Below, in pieces: positions 12,201 to 22,288 of a DNA stretch of 64,000 bases. Both the position numbers and the translations under genes were made by a program. Origin of the DNA: Anas platyrhynchos (Eukaryota > Chordata > Aves > Anseriformes > Anatidae); NCBI RefSeq assembly GCF_047663525.1, contig NC_092588.1, positions 108,395,001 through 108,459,000 of the forward strand. The letters are read 5' to 3'. The notes under the pieces are model-generated. The model worked only from the letters and a program-made list of their open reading frames with translations, did not search any database and was not told the origin of the DNA. How positions within the stretch are numbered: position 1 is the stretch's first letter; each line of letters opens with the position of its first letter.

Positions 12201-15200
12201 AAAACAAAACAAAAAACAAACTGCAATCAAGAGAGGCTCTTAACTCTATTCCAGCCACTCCATGCCCCAGATTCCAACAGAAATGGGGTAACAAAGCAGA
12301 TATCTTACCTGCATCCTTCAACCTGTAGTATGTGAAGGAGTATTATAAACCTAGCATTTTTAAAATGCTGTCATCTCAAGGTTGTACAAAGGTACACATT
12401 TACTACTTCACCATTTCCTATATCCAAACTGATCTGACACAATAGTCTTTTTGTAGTAATTAAGCTTTTGTTTCATGCAAATCAGCTTCATTTTCCAAAG
12501 ACTACAGTGCACTCAGCTATTGCCTGGCAGACATCTAACTCCTACCTTTTGAAAGAAGACAAAGAAGACCCAGTTAGATCAATAGGGTTTACTTTTTTTT
12601 CCTTAAATACTCGAGTTCTTGAAAAAGTTTCTAAAAGCAGACTCCTGGCTCTGAAAGCCACGTTCCTTTCCTCACAGCAGGAAGACTGTACTGCTGAAGA
12701 GATGAACAAATATAAAATTAACTTTTAGCATTTCAGCCCTCCTTTGACTTACTATTTCTGGGGGAAGAAATTTAGAAATTAAGTTTGTTTTATGGAGATG
12801 TGAGGAATTTCCTTGAACAAACTTTAAAGTTAAAATGAGCACCTGTCAAAATGACAGTGTTTGCATCACCAGTTGAAGTTACATACATCAGCTTTCTAAC
12901 AAAAGACTTTTGTTACTATTTTCTACAACTCAGACTATTTACTTAGGGTTACACTTGCACTACAGTAGAGGGAATGCAACCCAAGTAAATAATGGTCACA
13001 CTTTACGGCCAAAAGCTCTGTAGCTTACATAAAGAATTTTCTTTGACACTAGTTGACTAATTGCTGTTTGTTTCAGGGCTTTGATTACAGCTAAAAAGGC
13101 AGTACTGTCTAAATCAAAATACGACATAAGATGGAGACTGTAGTTCCTTCTCATTTCTTTTTACCATACTTCAGGCACAAGGACAAATCAGTGGCATCTG
13201 TACACTTACACTGGCTCTCCGTGTGCCTATTCTGTAAGTACTGGACTGAAAGGGAATGCACATAGAAAGATAGCTTGAATTTAAATATAAAGTTCATTTC
13301 ATTTTTCTCCTTCAACGGAAAACCGAATTAAATTTCAAAGAAAATACAGAAGAACTACAAATAGTGAGGTGAGAACACTCTGGAGACTGCAGGGATCTCT
13401 GTAAGGCTGCTTACTATGTTGCTCCCTTTAGCTTTGTGATCCAAGACACAGAACTCTTAAAAGAGAAGTTATGACACAATCCAGAGGAAATGTGGAACCC
13501 AGATCTGGAAACAATGCAGCTGAGTAGCTTAGGGACATCTACTGAGTTCAAAGTTAACTCCTAGATAACCAATCAAACCCTACACACATAGGCACACACT
13601 CAAAAAATCCTAGGATTTTTTTCTCTTTTAAATGAAAATCATATTAATAAAATCTTCACAAAATGATGTAAGAATTAAGTTAACAATTAAGAATAAGTTT
13701 CATTGCACTTGAAACCCTGACTGCTCCTAAGCGACATAGAGCAAACGGTTTGTACAGTGTGTATATATATACAAAAATCAGAACCTTTGCCTTATTGATT
13801 CTCCAATTTTAATGTACAAAGAAATCATGACAATTTCTTAAAAACTGAAGATGTGTTCCCTTTTCGATGTTTCACTTTCATGCCATTCATTCAGTAAAAC
13901 ATCACTTACCTCCCAACCTTGGGTGTTCCAAGAATTACCAATTGATAACAACCACAGTGACAAATTGCAGACAAGTATTTTTAGCCCTATGTTGAAAAAC
14001 AACAACAAAAATCCTCATTACCTCCTCTTCACTTTCTTTTTCCTCTGAAGACTCATCCTTTTCCTTCTTTTCATCTTCCTCACTGCTAGATTCATCTGAC
14101 AAGATCTCTGGACACTTGGTGCGTTTTGCTTTTCTTGTTGTTCCAGTGCTACTGCGCTCCTTTTTGCCACCTTTACTTGGTGTTTTTTTGGACTTTGGCA
14201 ATGGCTGAGAGACAGGGATGTGTTATTCAAGTAGGAATACAAAAGTGAGTTTTGAAATGTATAAATACCTCCAAATCATGTGAAAGAATGCTAAGTACAG
14301 AGGTCTTTATGTTGTCATATCAAAAAAAAAAAACACAGACCAATTGTACATGCTACTTTTATACCATAAGCAGAAATTCATAGTACAGGGGTATATCAGA
14401 GTAAAATGAAACTTAAGTTCACTTATAAACTAAGCATCCCTTTTACTCCCACAATGGAACAGATCTTCCACTGTCAAGGACTAGGGAAGGGAAACAAGAA
14501 AGAACAATTTAGAAGGAATCTTTTACATTACCCACAAAGGCAAACTTTTTCTTCTAGCAACAAGTTAGATGACAACTTTCCAGGTCATACAAAATTGCAT
14601 TTTGTTGTCACTCGGTATCAGCGTGCCTAAGGCAATATGCTGACTTGTTCCTATTAGTTACCACTGTATGCTAGGAATAAATTTAATTTCCTGAGCAATA
14701 GTCTGACTAGTTAAGTATTGATTTTAGATTGAAAATTGAGGGCTGAAGAAGATTACTGATAGTTTAGTAGTCTTGGCAGCTGAATGCAGTGCATTAGAAT
14801 ATACTAGATAAAGCAAATATTCCCAGCCCCGCAATAAATTCCATTTTGAGTGTGATTACACACACTTGTCAACATATGGTGTGCCCAGGTACATCTGACT
14901 GTTTATTTTCCTGTGTTTTCACGTTTTATTTCTTTGCTCTGACACTTTTTTTTTTCTTTCCTGATTATGTATTATGTGCATTCTGTCCCATCCATCCACA
15001 AGGCAGAAGCCACTTATGGGCTTTAGGTATGGATGTTCCTAATTAGCTTCACACATGCTTTTGAGTGCTAACAGCGTATGACAAGTGCTCCTACATGTAA
15101 GCATCTTCTATCAAAGTTCTCACCCTTAAGATCCTTAGCAAGCTTGAGCAGGTACATTTAGGATGTCTGCAGTAGTAGTACTACGCACTTTCAAGAATGG

Positions 15201-18200
15201 AGACAGCTGAATTTTTCACTAGAATAGAGCTATAAAAACAAGTGTAGCAATCTGTATCTCACCTTGCCTGAAGATTTTGGGTGCATCAAGAAGTTTAAGA
15301 TCCTGGTTACCAGTTCACTATTAACTCCTGATCTTTCCAAATCAAGAACTTCACAGATACTTTTCAACATTGCATTTCTAAATCTGGAGGTAGGAGTAAG
15401 AGGGAAAAAAAAAAAAAAAAAAAGGATTCAGTATCACTTCATAAATGATAGATCAACATTTGACTGCTGGAAGCTGCTGCCTGGCTTATGTCTGCAACCT
15501 GAAATTCTTCCATTTGTTATGACTAGCTATACTGGCTTACATTTTTAAACCCTTTCAGTCCATAACAACCCAGCTGCAGCCACTTCTGTTGATAGAGAAG
15601 GTGCTTATGTGAGAAAAAGTTGTATTTTTGGAATAGGTGTTTTTGCAGTGGAAACAGTTAAAAACAAATAAACAAAACAAACAAAAAACACCTATTTGTT
15701 ATGTTAGTTGCTACAAATCACTACATTTATTTGACAACAGTTCTAGGAATAATACCATACTTTTAATATACAGCGAACAGAAATGGTTTAGAGTTTGAAG
15801 AAGACATGTTTTGAGACACAGAGAGGTGAAAGGGATGAAAGCTTGCACCATGTATGGAGTGCAACATAAACTTTGTGAAGCAAAATTTTGAAAATAGAAA
15901 GAATGTAGAGCATGAGTCAGACTATATTAAGTAGCAATAGAGATCATTACTTTTTTAACATTTCCTCCTTTTTTTTGTATTGGTCACTTCCTTTTTCAAA
16001 TGGAAACCCACTGAACTGACCCACATTCTTCTTTAGGGAAGCAACCTAGAACAGAACACACAGATTACTTTCCTTTAGGGGTACCTTAAAAGATGACATT
16101 CAATTATGTTTGTTAACTTTTCATACAAGAAAAATCTGTTCTAGCATTTAGCTTTGTTGATGAAAGTTTATATCTGCTTTCAAAAAAATTTATTTATACA
16201 GTTTATGCTTTCATTTACCTCATGATAGCCTATGATTGATAACTACAACAATTAAGTTCCAGAGGCCTTGATTCATTTTAATAACTTACCTGGTAAAATC
16301 ACCTGCCATTTTGAGCTTGTTTAGAATGCACTGCATTATTATTTACATTTGCACAACTATGATCACTGGAAGCCTGTCACATGATTTATACCGTGTATTT
16401 TGCTATAGAATAGTGAGTTTGGCTTTTACTATATGACCTACTAGAGAGATTTGCTTTATTTGCTTTTTTAGTCTTATATAGGATTGTGATCGTATATTTG
16501 AACCTCTTCCCTAGCATGACCGATTTTCACATTTACATACCACCCAATTTACTAGGTTGACCATTAAACCTTCAGTCTGAACAGGACTGAACCTTCATTG
16601 CAATAGCCCTTACAGTTGGAAATGACTCCCATTTAGATCCTAAACTATATTACGTGCTTTGATTTTTCTCCATCTCCTCTAAACAAAAAAGCAACTTAAA
16701 AGAATCCCCAGATCTTATTCTTCTGAGATTTTTTTTTAACATTGTCAAGAATAACTTGAAATCACTTTCAACTGGATTATAAGTTTTGTTTCTGGTGTTA
16801 CTCCATTAGTTTACAATTTTACCAAAGCTAAGCTCCTTTTCCCAAGAAAATAATCTTTACCCAGCACCTTAAGAAAACAAAGGGATGATACCAGTATGTT
16901 TTATTGAAAATGTTAATTACTTTCCAGAGCACATACAGATTGTGCATACAAAACAACATCTGATCTTCATGACCTTAAAGATCTTTCTGAGCTTCCTACC
17001 GTTCTGATTATAGCTTTGGATGAAACTGTGCTGATATATATTCAAATGAAATATATTTTGAAGCAACTAAATATATTCTCATCTTTTAGGTCAGAGGCAT
17101 TGCTTTCACAAAAATTAATGGAAATACAGTAAATCTTCAGCATATTTGAGAATTTTTCTAGGACTAGGAATACTCTTATAAATATAACTATAATTGAAGG
17201 CAATAAAAACAGTATTAAATAGTCCATAAAATACTGACTCTGGTCAATGAGCAATGGGGCATACTTTGTTTTACAACATAAGCTTTCAACACAAGGTTGC
17301 AACCAATCATGTTTTATGTTAGAAAACAAGTGTTACTGAAAAATGAGTATAGAAACAGAACAGATACAGTTATTTAAGAGAGAAACTTTCCATGATAAAC
17401 AGGTGATGATTAATAGGTGGAAGAGATACACTGTGACATGACAGAGTTCTATCTCAGTCACTTCAACAGATGATGCTACTGGATAGCCACAAACAAAACA
17501 TCCTGCAGGTGTATCAAAACTTCGCAGGAAATCAGAAGATTGTTCTAAGAATACATCAAGGGCAATGATTTGTAACCAAGCAACTAAGGCAGCAGGATGC
17601 TGTGTAAGCTCAAAAACAACAAAGCAGGATTTTTCATGCTATGTGGACTGTGTATAAGCTAAGTATCTGTACTTCAGTGGCATGAAGTAGACAGAGCAAC
17701 TGAGGTTAAGCAAACCAATTTACCTTAAATAGGTTTGTTACACATAAGCCACATGTAATCAGAATGAACCAGACAACTGAAGGGGTGTTTAGGTGACCTG
17801 CTGGAGAGCAGAACTTTGCAGGGCCACTTGTACCTAGGGAACCATATCAGTAGTGTACAAGGCAGAAATTGCTCAGGTGACTGCATCAGAAACCCCATGC
17901 TTTGGGCAGCAGGAACGTGGACACCTACAGAATGTAGCGAGGGTGCCCTAAAGACTGAGACCACAGGGACTCTAGAGCAATCCTCTTTAAGCAACTGGTT
18001 GGGTTCTCCAGCACTAATGCCCATAAGACTGTATGTGAGAGGGCAGAGCAAGGTGGGGTGGAATTGCATCCAAATGCAGTTTGGGAGGGAACAGTGAGAG
18101 CTGTATTTCAATTGCAGTTGTGTCTAGCTAATAAGATTTAAGTGTGTTAAATAGCAATTTAACACATTGTGCAAAAAATCATTTTGCACATACCTGTGAA

Positions 18201-21200
18201 ACTGCTAATAGTCATGTGTCTGTCAGTTGATTACATTATACATTAACAATTGATTTAGTAACCAATAAAACAGTATAATGGAGTTGTTAGTTTCTTAGTA
18301 GCTCGTTGCAAAACAAACTTTATAGTCCCTTCAATGAGTCATGCCTCAGACCTGCGAGTTAAAGTGGGAGAGAGGGACTCTGAGGTAATGGTATCCCAGT
18401 ACCACCACTGGAAGAAGGTTAATGTGTTAATGTATCAAGTGTAATGTAGAAGTGTTAATGGTATCAAGGATAAATGGATGCAGTTTCAAACCTTCCACTA
18501 TAAAGCTAGTTAAATCAGGAAGTTACCTGGTTCTGTCATTCCACCTTTCAAACCAAAATTAAATTCCACTGCAGAACAATCCAAATGTTTGCAAACCTCT
18601 GCATGCACTGAGCTAGAAGTTCTCATTTTGTTTATTGCCACACTGAATAAATACCATAATTCACAGGAATAGCTTTTAATGAATATATATTGTACTTTTT
18701 TCTGAATACTTCAGATAACGGATCTTTGCTTTGCCATTTAAACAAGCATTGCATTTGCAGCAGTGGTCCAAGACACTATAACTAGCATGCACTTGTACTA
18801 CTCAGTTCTTGATTTCTGTGCTAGCTATTTAAGTTGCCAAAAGATAAGAGCAGCTTAAAAATAAATTCCTCTAAATACAGTAAGCGTATTGAAATGGTAA
18901 AGTTTAATCTGCCTTAATTTCCCTACGTCCATTTCATTCCTTTTAAGAAAGAAAATGGGTCACACTTACTCTGAAATTTAAGGCAAGATCAATGGTACTT
19001 AAAAGGCTCCAAGAAAGATTTGCTGTTATGATTTGTTTAGGTCTCAATTTTAAGATATATATGCAAGCATATCAATTTTTAACTAATATTTTTGTTGGAT
19101 CTTATTTTAGGTAAATGAAAAAATGACTACAAAGTCTTTACATATTAATGTGGTTTTACTTTCTCTTGCTTTGTGCATATTAAAGGTGAAAATGACAAGG
19201 TAGGTAACAATGTAGTAGAAACCACTAACAAGTATCAAACAAAAGAAACTGTAGTACTAAGAGAAAGCTATGTTGAACAAAGTAACTATACATGGAATAC
19301 TTTCACTATGATTTGCACATCAGCAGTTTTACTAGGTGACTCAAATTATTTCCAACTCATCCTAGTAAAGAAACCACTCCCCTGCACCCAAAGAGGGGGA
19401 AAAAATAAATCTCTGTTCAAACAGGCTTACAATTCAGTATATCTTTTCACGGGATTTTTAGAGAGCAGTTCACAGAAGTTAGAGAAATTGTGGGCTTGAT
19501 TAACTATTCCTGTAACATTTGTTTTCTAAGTAGTTTGTAAGTAATGACACTTAAGAAGCAGATCCACGTGTGCAAACGCAAAAAACTATACTACAAACCT
19601 TTTCACAATGCATGAGAACTAATAAATATACAAGATTGATATCAAGTTCTTACAGTGCCTGGCCTGTTGTAGAGGAGTTTGTGCAGGTTCCGAAGTTCAT
19701 CTGTCTTCTTTTTACTCAAAAAGAATTGTATCCTTTCAATTTCGCAAAGTTTTTGTCCTTTTCCTGAAACAGTTAAAAATCAGTTGTGATTCATCACATT
19801 TATACTTATTTATGTATTTACAACTTCAAACAGCTATGTTTTTTTTTTTTAAATGAAGTTATTTCAGCACATCATCAGACATAATAGGTCAAACATTAGA
19901 GAGGGCTTTTCCTATCAAATAGGCACCACAATAGTGATATTTTCTCTTTCCTATTTGATACTACCTACACCAGGGTTCACAGACTTGGCATTTCTTTTTA
20001 TTCTAGATGCTCCTGTAGTTTTTAGTGATGGCTAGATACTGAAGAACCTATTCAAGGTTAAGTTTAAATATTATGCAACTCCCATGGTTTAAGAGGATAT
20101 TAGAGAATAAAAGGTAGCTTTCATATAACTATAATGGCTTACTATTTTAAAACATATCATGATTGTTAGGTCTACAACAGATCTACATCTACAACAAATT
20201 AACAGTTTTATCATTTGAGAGGTTCCGTCATAATTCCCAATACTCACAATTCTTATGTGAGAGGTCAAACTTACCTGGTGTAATTGTAAAAGGTTCTTTT
20301 TGTAATGAGGACACTTGCATGGTCAACCGGTCTACCTTCTTCTTCTCCCTTTTTCCTTCAACAATAAGGCTCTTTTCTGCAAAATACGGTTTCCTTAAAC
20401 AGTGTTTTTCATGACATGACCAGATTCCACCGTAGTGATAGGCAATACAACTCTGAATCATTGCAATGGCAAACCCTCAAAAAAAGATAGTGATATAACC
20501 AAGTACTATTACACTTTAAAACCTTTGGGTAAAAGGTCAAGGGGGTTTTGTAGATCCATATATCAGTCTCTAGTTCTTAACTACAACCCTACATCTAACC
20601 TCACTGAGAAGACATTTCCTAAAGAGAACTACACCTTATGATAGAGATGACAACACCATGCATTTTCAGAATCCCAGCCTTTAATCACCTTTCTAAGGTA
20701 TAGAGCTGTTATTTTTTTTTGCAGTCCCCTTGTACCACCCCTGGCCCCCACAGGCATGGTACCACTCTTTGTGGGAGAACAATGCTACCAGATGGGCAAA
20801 AGGGGAATCCCACTTGCCTGCAGCCTCTTCCCACTTGCTGCACGGGGACCTACACAGTAGTATCATATCAGCAGCAAAAACATGGCCTTCCCACAAGGAC
20901 ACTGGCACTGTACTAATCCCCACACAGCTGTGCTAACACTGTACAGAGCACAAAACTAATGTCACCACTACTACAAGGATATTATTCACAATGATTCTGG
21001 TACTGATCAGTCCTTCTATTGGAAAGTGTCCCTTCCTACTGCAGGGGTGTTGGAACTAGATGATCTTTAAGGCCCTTTTCAACCCAAACTGTTCTATGAT
21101 TCTATGAATACGTTTAGATTGTTTTATCTATACATTGCATACCAGGACAAAAGCCCCAAGGCTTCACACACCTAAACATTTCATATTAAAACACTTGACC

Positions 21201-22277
21201 TCAAAGCACCTGTCACACTATTTTTAGCAGATAGTGCTGTTCTAGTCTTCGTAACAAGAAGCAGCTTCATAATGTGTATGTACATAATCAAAACTGGACA
21301 GTTGCCTGCTGACAACATAGCAGAGCATACTTTTGCATATACAAGAAAGAGCTGTTTGTAAAAACTTAATTCCAATTACTCTGTTGTTCCCCAAACAGCA
21401 CAATTTTTCTGCTACCTCTCCAGAAGACAAAGCTCCTCTCCTTTAGGAACCTAAGGCCACCAGTGACTTGCTTTTCACTATGCAGTGCTGCAGCTCTGCT
21501 TACACGGATGCTTTCATTTGCAAAATAGTTGCCTAGGGATTTCACACCAACGTTATTGCATGGTAGTTCCTCCATCACAGCTGGCATTCCTTGACTACCC
21601 TCCGCAATTACATGCTGCAACACAAATCCCACCTTGTCACTCTGATACCACAATTTTTACTGGTAAAATTAGTTGCACAGAATTCTCCCACCACTATAAC
21701 TAAGCTTTGGTACCAAATAAAATAATTCACAGCAGTTAGGCAAAGTACTGTAGTAGTTAGGCAAAATATCTGTATTATTCCAAAAGTGTTACTGGCAGAA
21801 AAAGGATTCTTTCTTGGATATGTATTTTTTTTGCGTGAATAATTTGATACAGGATGCTGCACCTTATAATCACCTACAAGTTTTTCCAGCAACAAAAAAA
21901 ACACACTAGTGTGTGAATCCAAGATGCCAGCAATTCCTTCATTCTTGCTTGAGGAACATCAGTGTTGCTGCTTCCAGGTTTGTCTGTTTTAGTCTACTGG
22001 GAAATTATTTATGATCTGAGAGAAAGATGCACTGTAGAATCTTTTAATATTTCTTGTAACATTAGCTGAGAACACAGACAACTGCATTCAATAAGCTCAG
22101 CATTTTTAAAACACAAATTAGTCAGTAGAAAAAACAAGTACCCTTTTCTTCTTCCTCCTCTTCTTCCTCCTCTTCATCTTCATCACTTTCCTCAGCTTTG
22201 TTTTCAGCTTCAGGTTGTTTCTCATCTGCTTTCTCAGACGACATTGTATCTTCTTTGGATGAAGCAACAGAAGACAT
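6249..22277 (-). CDS. DEK: DEK proto-oncogene, chromatin architectural protein (10 coding exons)
   Basis: The coding sequence on the minus strand joins 22277-22142, 20376-20275, 19763-19654, 16045-15951, 15383-15263, 14204-14022, 10953-10821, 8554-8406, 7099-7031 and 6260-6249. Together these are 1110 nt, giving 369 residues plus stop (human DEK 375). All introns are GT-AG and all phases agree. In order, the protein has an acidic N-terminus with ten consecutive Glu (35-44), the conserved SLIVEGKREKKKV block (about 48-60), the SAP-box region within about 143-181 (KSICEVLDLERSGVNSELV), a basic nuclear-localisation-type segment (about 202-218, RKAKRTKCPEIL), acidic Ser/Glu stretches typical of CK2 targets, and the C-terminal DEK DNA-binding domain (about 313-369). 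Known role of the family: an abundant nuclear protein that binds structured DNA, introduces positive supercoils, acts as a histone chaperone and takes part in 3' splice-site recognition. The start is the ATG in exon 2, the same placement as in mammals. No frameshift or premature stop was seen, so the gene looks intact. Confidence 0.97.
6261..7030 (-). other. DEK intron 10
   Basis: GT-AG intron (gtaaag ... tttcag) of 770 bases. It contains an A-rich CAAAAA-type low-complexity run at about 6363-6406 and a poly(A) run near 6809-6823, otherwise nothing recognised. Confidence 0.85.
7031..7099 (-). CDS. DEK: DEK exon 10, end of the C-terminal DNA-binding domain
   Basis: Sixty-nine bases encode VYENYPSYDLSDRKDFIKK plus TVKE (residues 344-366). 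Human DEK reads VYENYPTYDLTERKDFIKT here. The acceptor is a T-rich tract ending in tttag, and the donor is GAG|gtaaag. Both ends are phase 0. Confidence 0.97.
7100..8405 (-). other. DEK intron 9
   Basis: GT-AG intron of 1306 bases. AT-rich, no recognisable repeat. A 110-codon open frame within it (about 7633-7965, minus) has no known motif and is not expected to be coding. Confidence 0.8.
8406..8554 (-). CDS. DEK: DEK exon 9, acidic linker and start of C-terminal domain
   Basis: It encodes residues 295-343, with the first two bases completing Glu294. It reads SESEDSSDDEPLIKKLKK and then the DEK_C domain start PPTDEELKETVKKLLANANL through QICKE. The acceptor is tatttag, the donor GAG|gtaag, 149 bases. 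Nearly identical to the mammalian exon. Confidence 0.97.
9274..9320. repeat. AT-rich dinucleotide microsatellite
   Basis: Interrupted (TA)n: tatataatatatatatgc and tatatatatataaaatatat, with short breaks. Confidence 0.8.
9640..10330 (-). mobile_element. Divergent CR1 LINE fragment in DEK intron 8
   Basis: The element is antisense to the plus strand and so has the same orientation as DEK. Its 3' end reads (minus) ccagatcatctccagaggt followed by a C-run, the usual CR1 end. Translated pieces such as KVTGLEHTVQRDAGQAGF correspond loosely to the CR1 protein segment around [18 protein letters not shown]. It is the longer sister of the copy at 2306-2675, with the same ends and an extra 287 bases (9821-10107). 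Frames are broken. Confidence 0.8.
10821..10953 (-). CDS. DEK: DEK exon 8, basic lysine-rich linker
   Basis: 133 bases, phase 0 in and phase 1 out, encode residues 250-293. The product is very basic: APRKASKREKSKKTTSKPKK followed by AVKGANVKKADSSTTKKNQ. The second half matches mammalian DEK well, the first is more diverged. Acceptor ctttatag, donor AAAG|gtaaat. Confidence 0.96.
11228..11345 (-). mobile_element. CR1 3'-end fragment in DEK intron 7
   Basis: The plus strand reads cacagaatggtttgggttgg, aaagaacttt, an A-run, then acaacccctctgacataggt and gatcaggttgctcaaagtc. This is the reverse complement of the standard avian CR1 3' UTR. A poly(A) stretch interrupts the match near 11263-11276. 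Confidence 0.85.
13602..13621. repeat. Perfect 20-bp palindrome
   Basis: aaaaaatcctaggatttttt is its own reverse complement. It lies inside DEK intron 7. No function is known. Confidence 0.9.
14022..14204 (-). CDS. DEK: DEK exon 7, nuclear localisation and acidic segment
   Basis: 183 bases, phase 0 at both ends, residues 189-249. It begins PLPKSKKTPSKGGKKERSS, continues with the basic RKAKRTKCPEILSDESSS and finishes in an acidic Glu/Ser/Lys run. The basic part corresponds to the reported DEK nuclear localisation region. Acceptor ctctcag, donor GAG|gtaatg. Confidence 0.97.
14205..15262 (-). other. DEK intron 6
   Basis: GT-AG intron of 1058 bases with a short poly(A) run near 14322. Nothing else recognised. 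Confidence 0.85.
15263..15383 (-). CDS. DEK: DEK exon 6, SAP-box region
   Basis: 121 bases; the first base completes Lys148 and the rest encode residues 149-188. It reads FRNAMLKSICEVLDLERSGV and NSELVTRILNFLMHPKSSGK, nearly the mammalian sequence. This is the helix-extension-helix SAP module through which DEK binds DNA. Acceptor cctccag, donor AAG|gtgaga. Confidence 0.97.
15384..15950 (-). other. DEK intron 5
   Basis: GT-AG intron of 567 bases. It holds a 19-base poly(A) run (15405-15423 plus strand) close to exon 6 and a 13-bp inverted repeat (15632-15644 with 15684-15696). Confidence 0.85.
15632..15696. repeat. 13-bp inverted repeat with 39-base loop
   Basis: aataggtgttttt at 15632-15644 is the exact reverse complement of aaaaacacctatt at 15684-15696. 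The loop is A-rich. It lies inside DEK intron 5. Confidence 0.85.
15951..16045 (-). CDS. DEK: DEK exon 5
   Basis: 95 bases encode residues 117-147 and two bases of Lys148: VASLKKNVGQFSGFPFEKGS and then DQYKKKEEMLK. It belongs to the conserved N-terminal part that precedes and forms the pseudo-SAP/SAP module. Acceptor tgttctag, donor AAAAAA|gtaatg. Confidence 0.97.
16046..19653 (-). other. DEK intron 4 (longest)
   Basis: GT-AG intron of 3608 bases. AT-rich, no LINE recognised. It contains two adjacent perfect hairpin sequences at 18143-18190. The open frames at 17725-18111 (minus, 128 codons) and 17816-18097 (plus) overlap each other and have no known motif. Confidence 0.8.
18143..18190. repeat. 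Two adjacent perfect inverted repeats
   Basis: First hairpin: tgtgttaaat (18143-18152), loop agca, atttaacaca (18157-18166). Second: tgtgcaaaa (18168-18176), loop aatca, ttttgcaca (18182-18190). One base separates them. Both start with TGTG and have AT-rich inner stems. Confidence 0.9.
19654..19763 (-). CDS. DEK: DEK exon 4
   Basis: 110 bases; the first two complete Gly80, then residues 81-116 follow: KGQKLCEIERIQFFLSKKKT and DELRNLHKLLYNRPGT. Strongly conserved with mammals. Acceptor tgtttcag, donor ACT|gtaaga. Confidence 0.97.
19764..20274 (-). other. DEK intron 3
   Basis: GT-AG intron of 511 bases, AT-rich, no feature recognised. Confidence 0.85.
20275..20376 (-). CDS. DEK: DEK exon 3
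   Basis: 102 bases; two bases complete Glu46, then residues 47-79: KSLIVEGKREKKKVDRLTMQ and VSSLQKEPFTITP, with one base of Gly80. This block is a DEK hallmark. Acceptor ttttgcag, donor CCAG|gtaagt. Confidence 0.97.
20377..22141 (-). other. DEK intron 2
   Basis: GT-AG intron of 1765 bases holding a CR1 3' end at about 21.02-21.11 kb. Several open frames of 65-104 codons occur on both strands without known motifs and are not expected to be coding. Confidence 0.8.
21018..21108 (+). mobile_element. CR1 3'-end fragment in DEK intron 2
   Basis: The plus strand reads ggggtgttggaactagatga, tctttaaggcccttttcaac and the tail ttctatgattctatga. This is the CR1 3' UTR and its characteristic terminal repeat. 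Only the last part of the element is present. Confidence 0.9.
22142..22277 (-). CDS. DEK: DEK exon 2, coding part with start codon
   Basis: 136 coding bases encode residues 1-45 and one base of Glu46. The exon begins 11 bases before the ATG (acceptor tttacag at 22289-22295). The start context is acaccATGT, and a second in-frame Met is at codon 12. The protein starts MSSVASSKEDTMSSEKADEK and ends in ten Glu and Lys. The first 30 residues differ strongly from human DEK, as expected for this variable region. Donor AAGG|gtactt is weaker than the others. Confidence 0.93.
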
Positions 22278-22288
22278 GGTGTATGTTT

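Larger units (their letters stand above)
10954..14021 (-). other. DEK intron 7
   Basis: GT-AG intron of 3068 bases. It carries a CR1 3' end near 11.23-11.35 kb and a perfect 20-bp palindrome at 13602-13621. Otherwise AT-rich and unremarkable. Confidence 0.8.
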
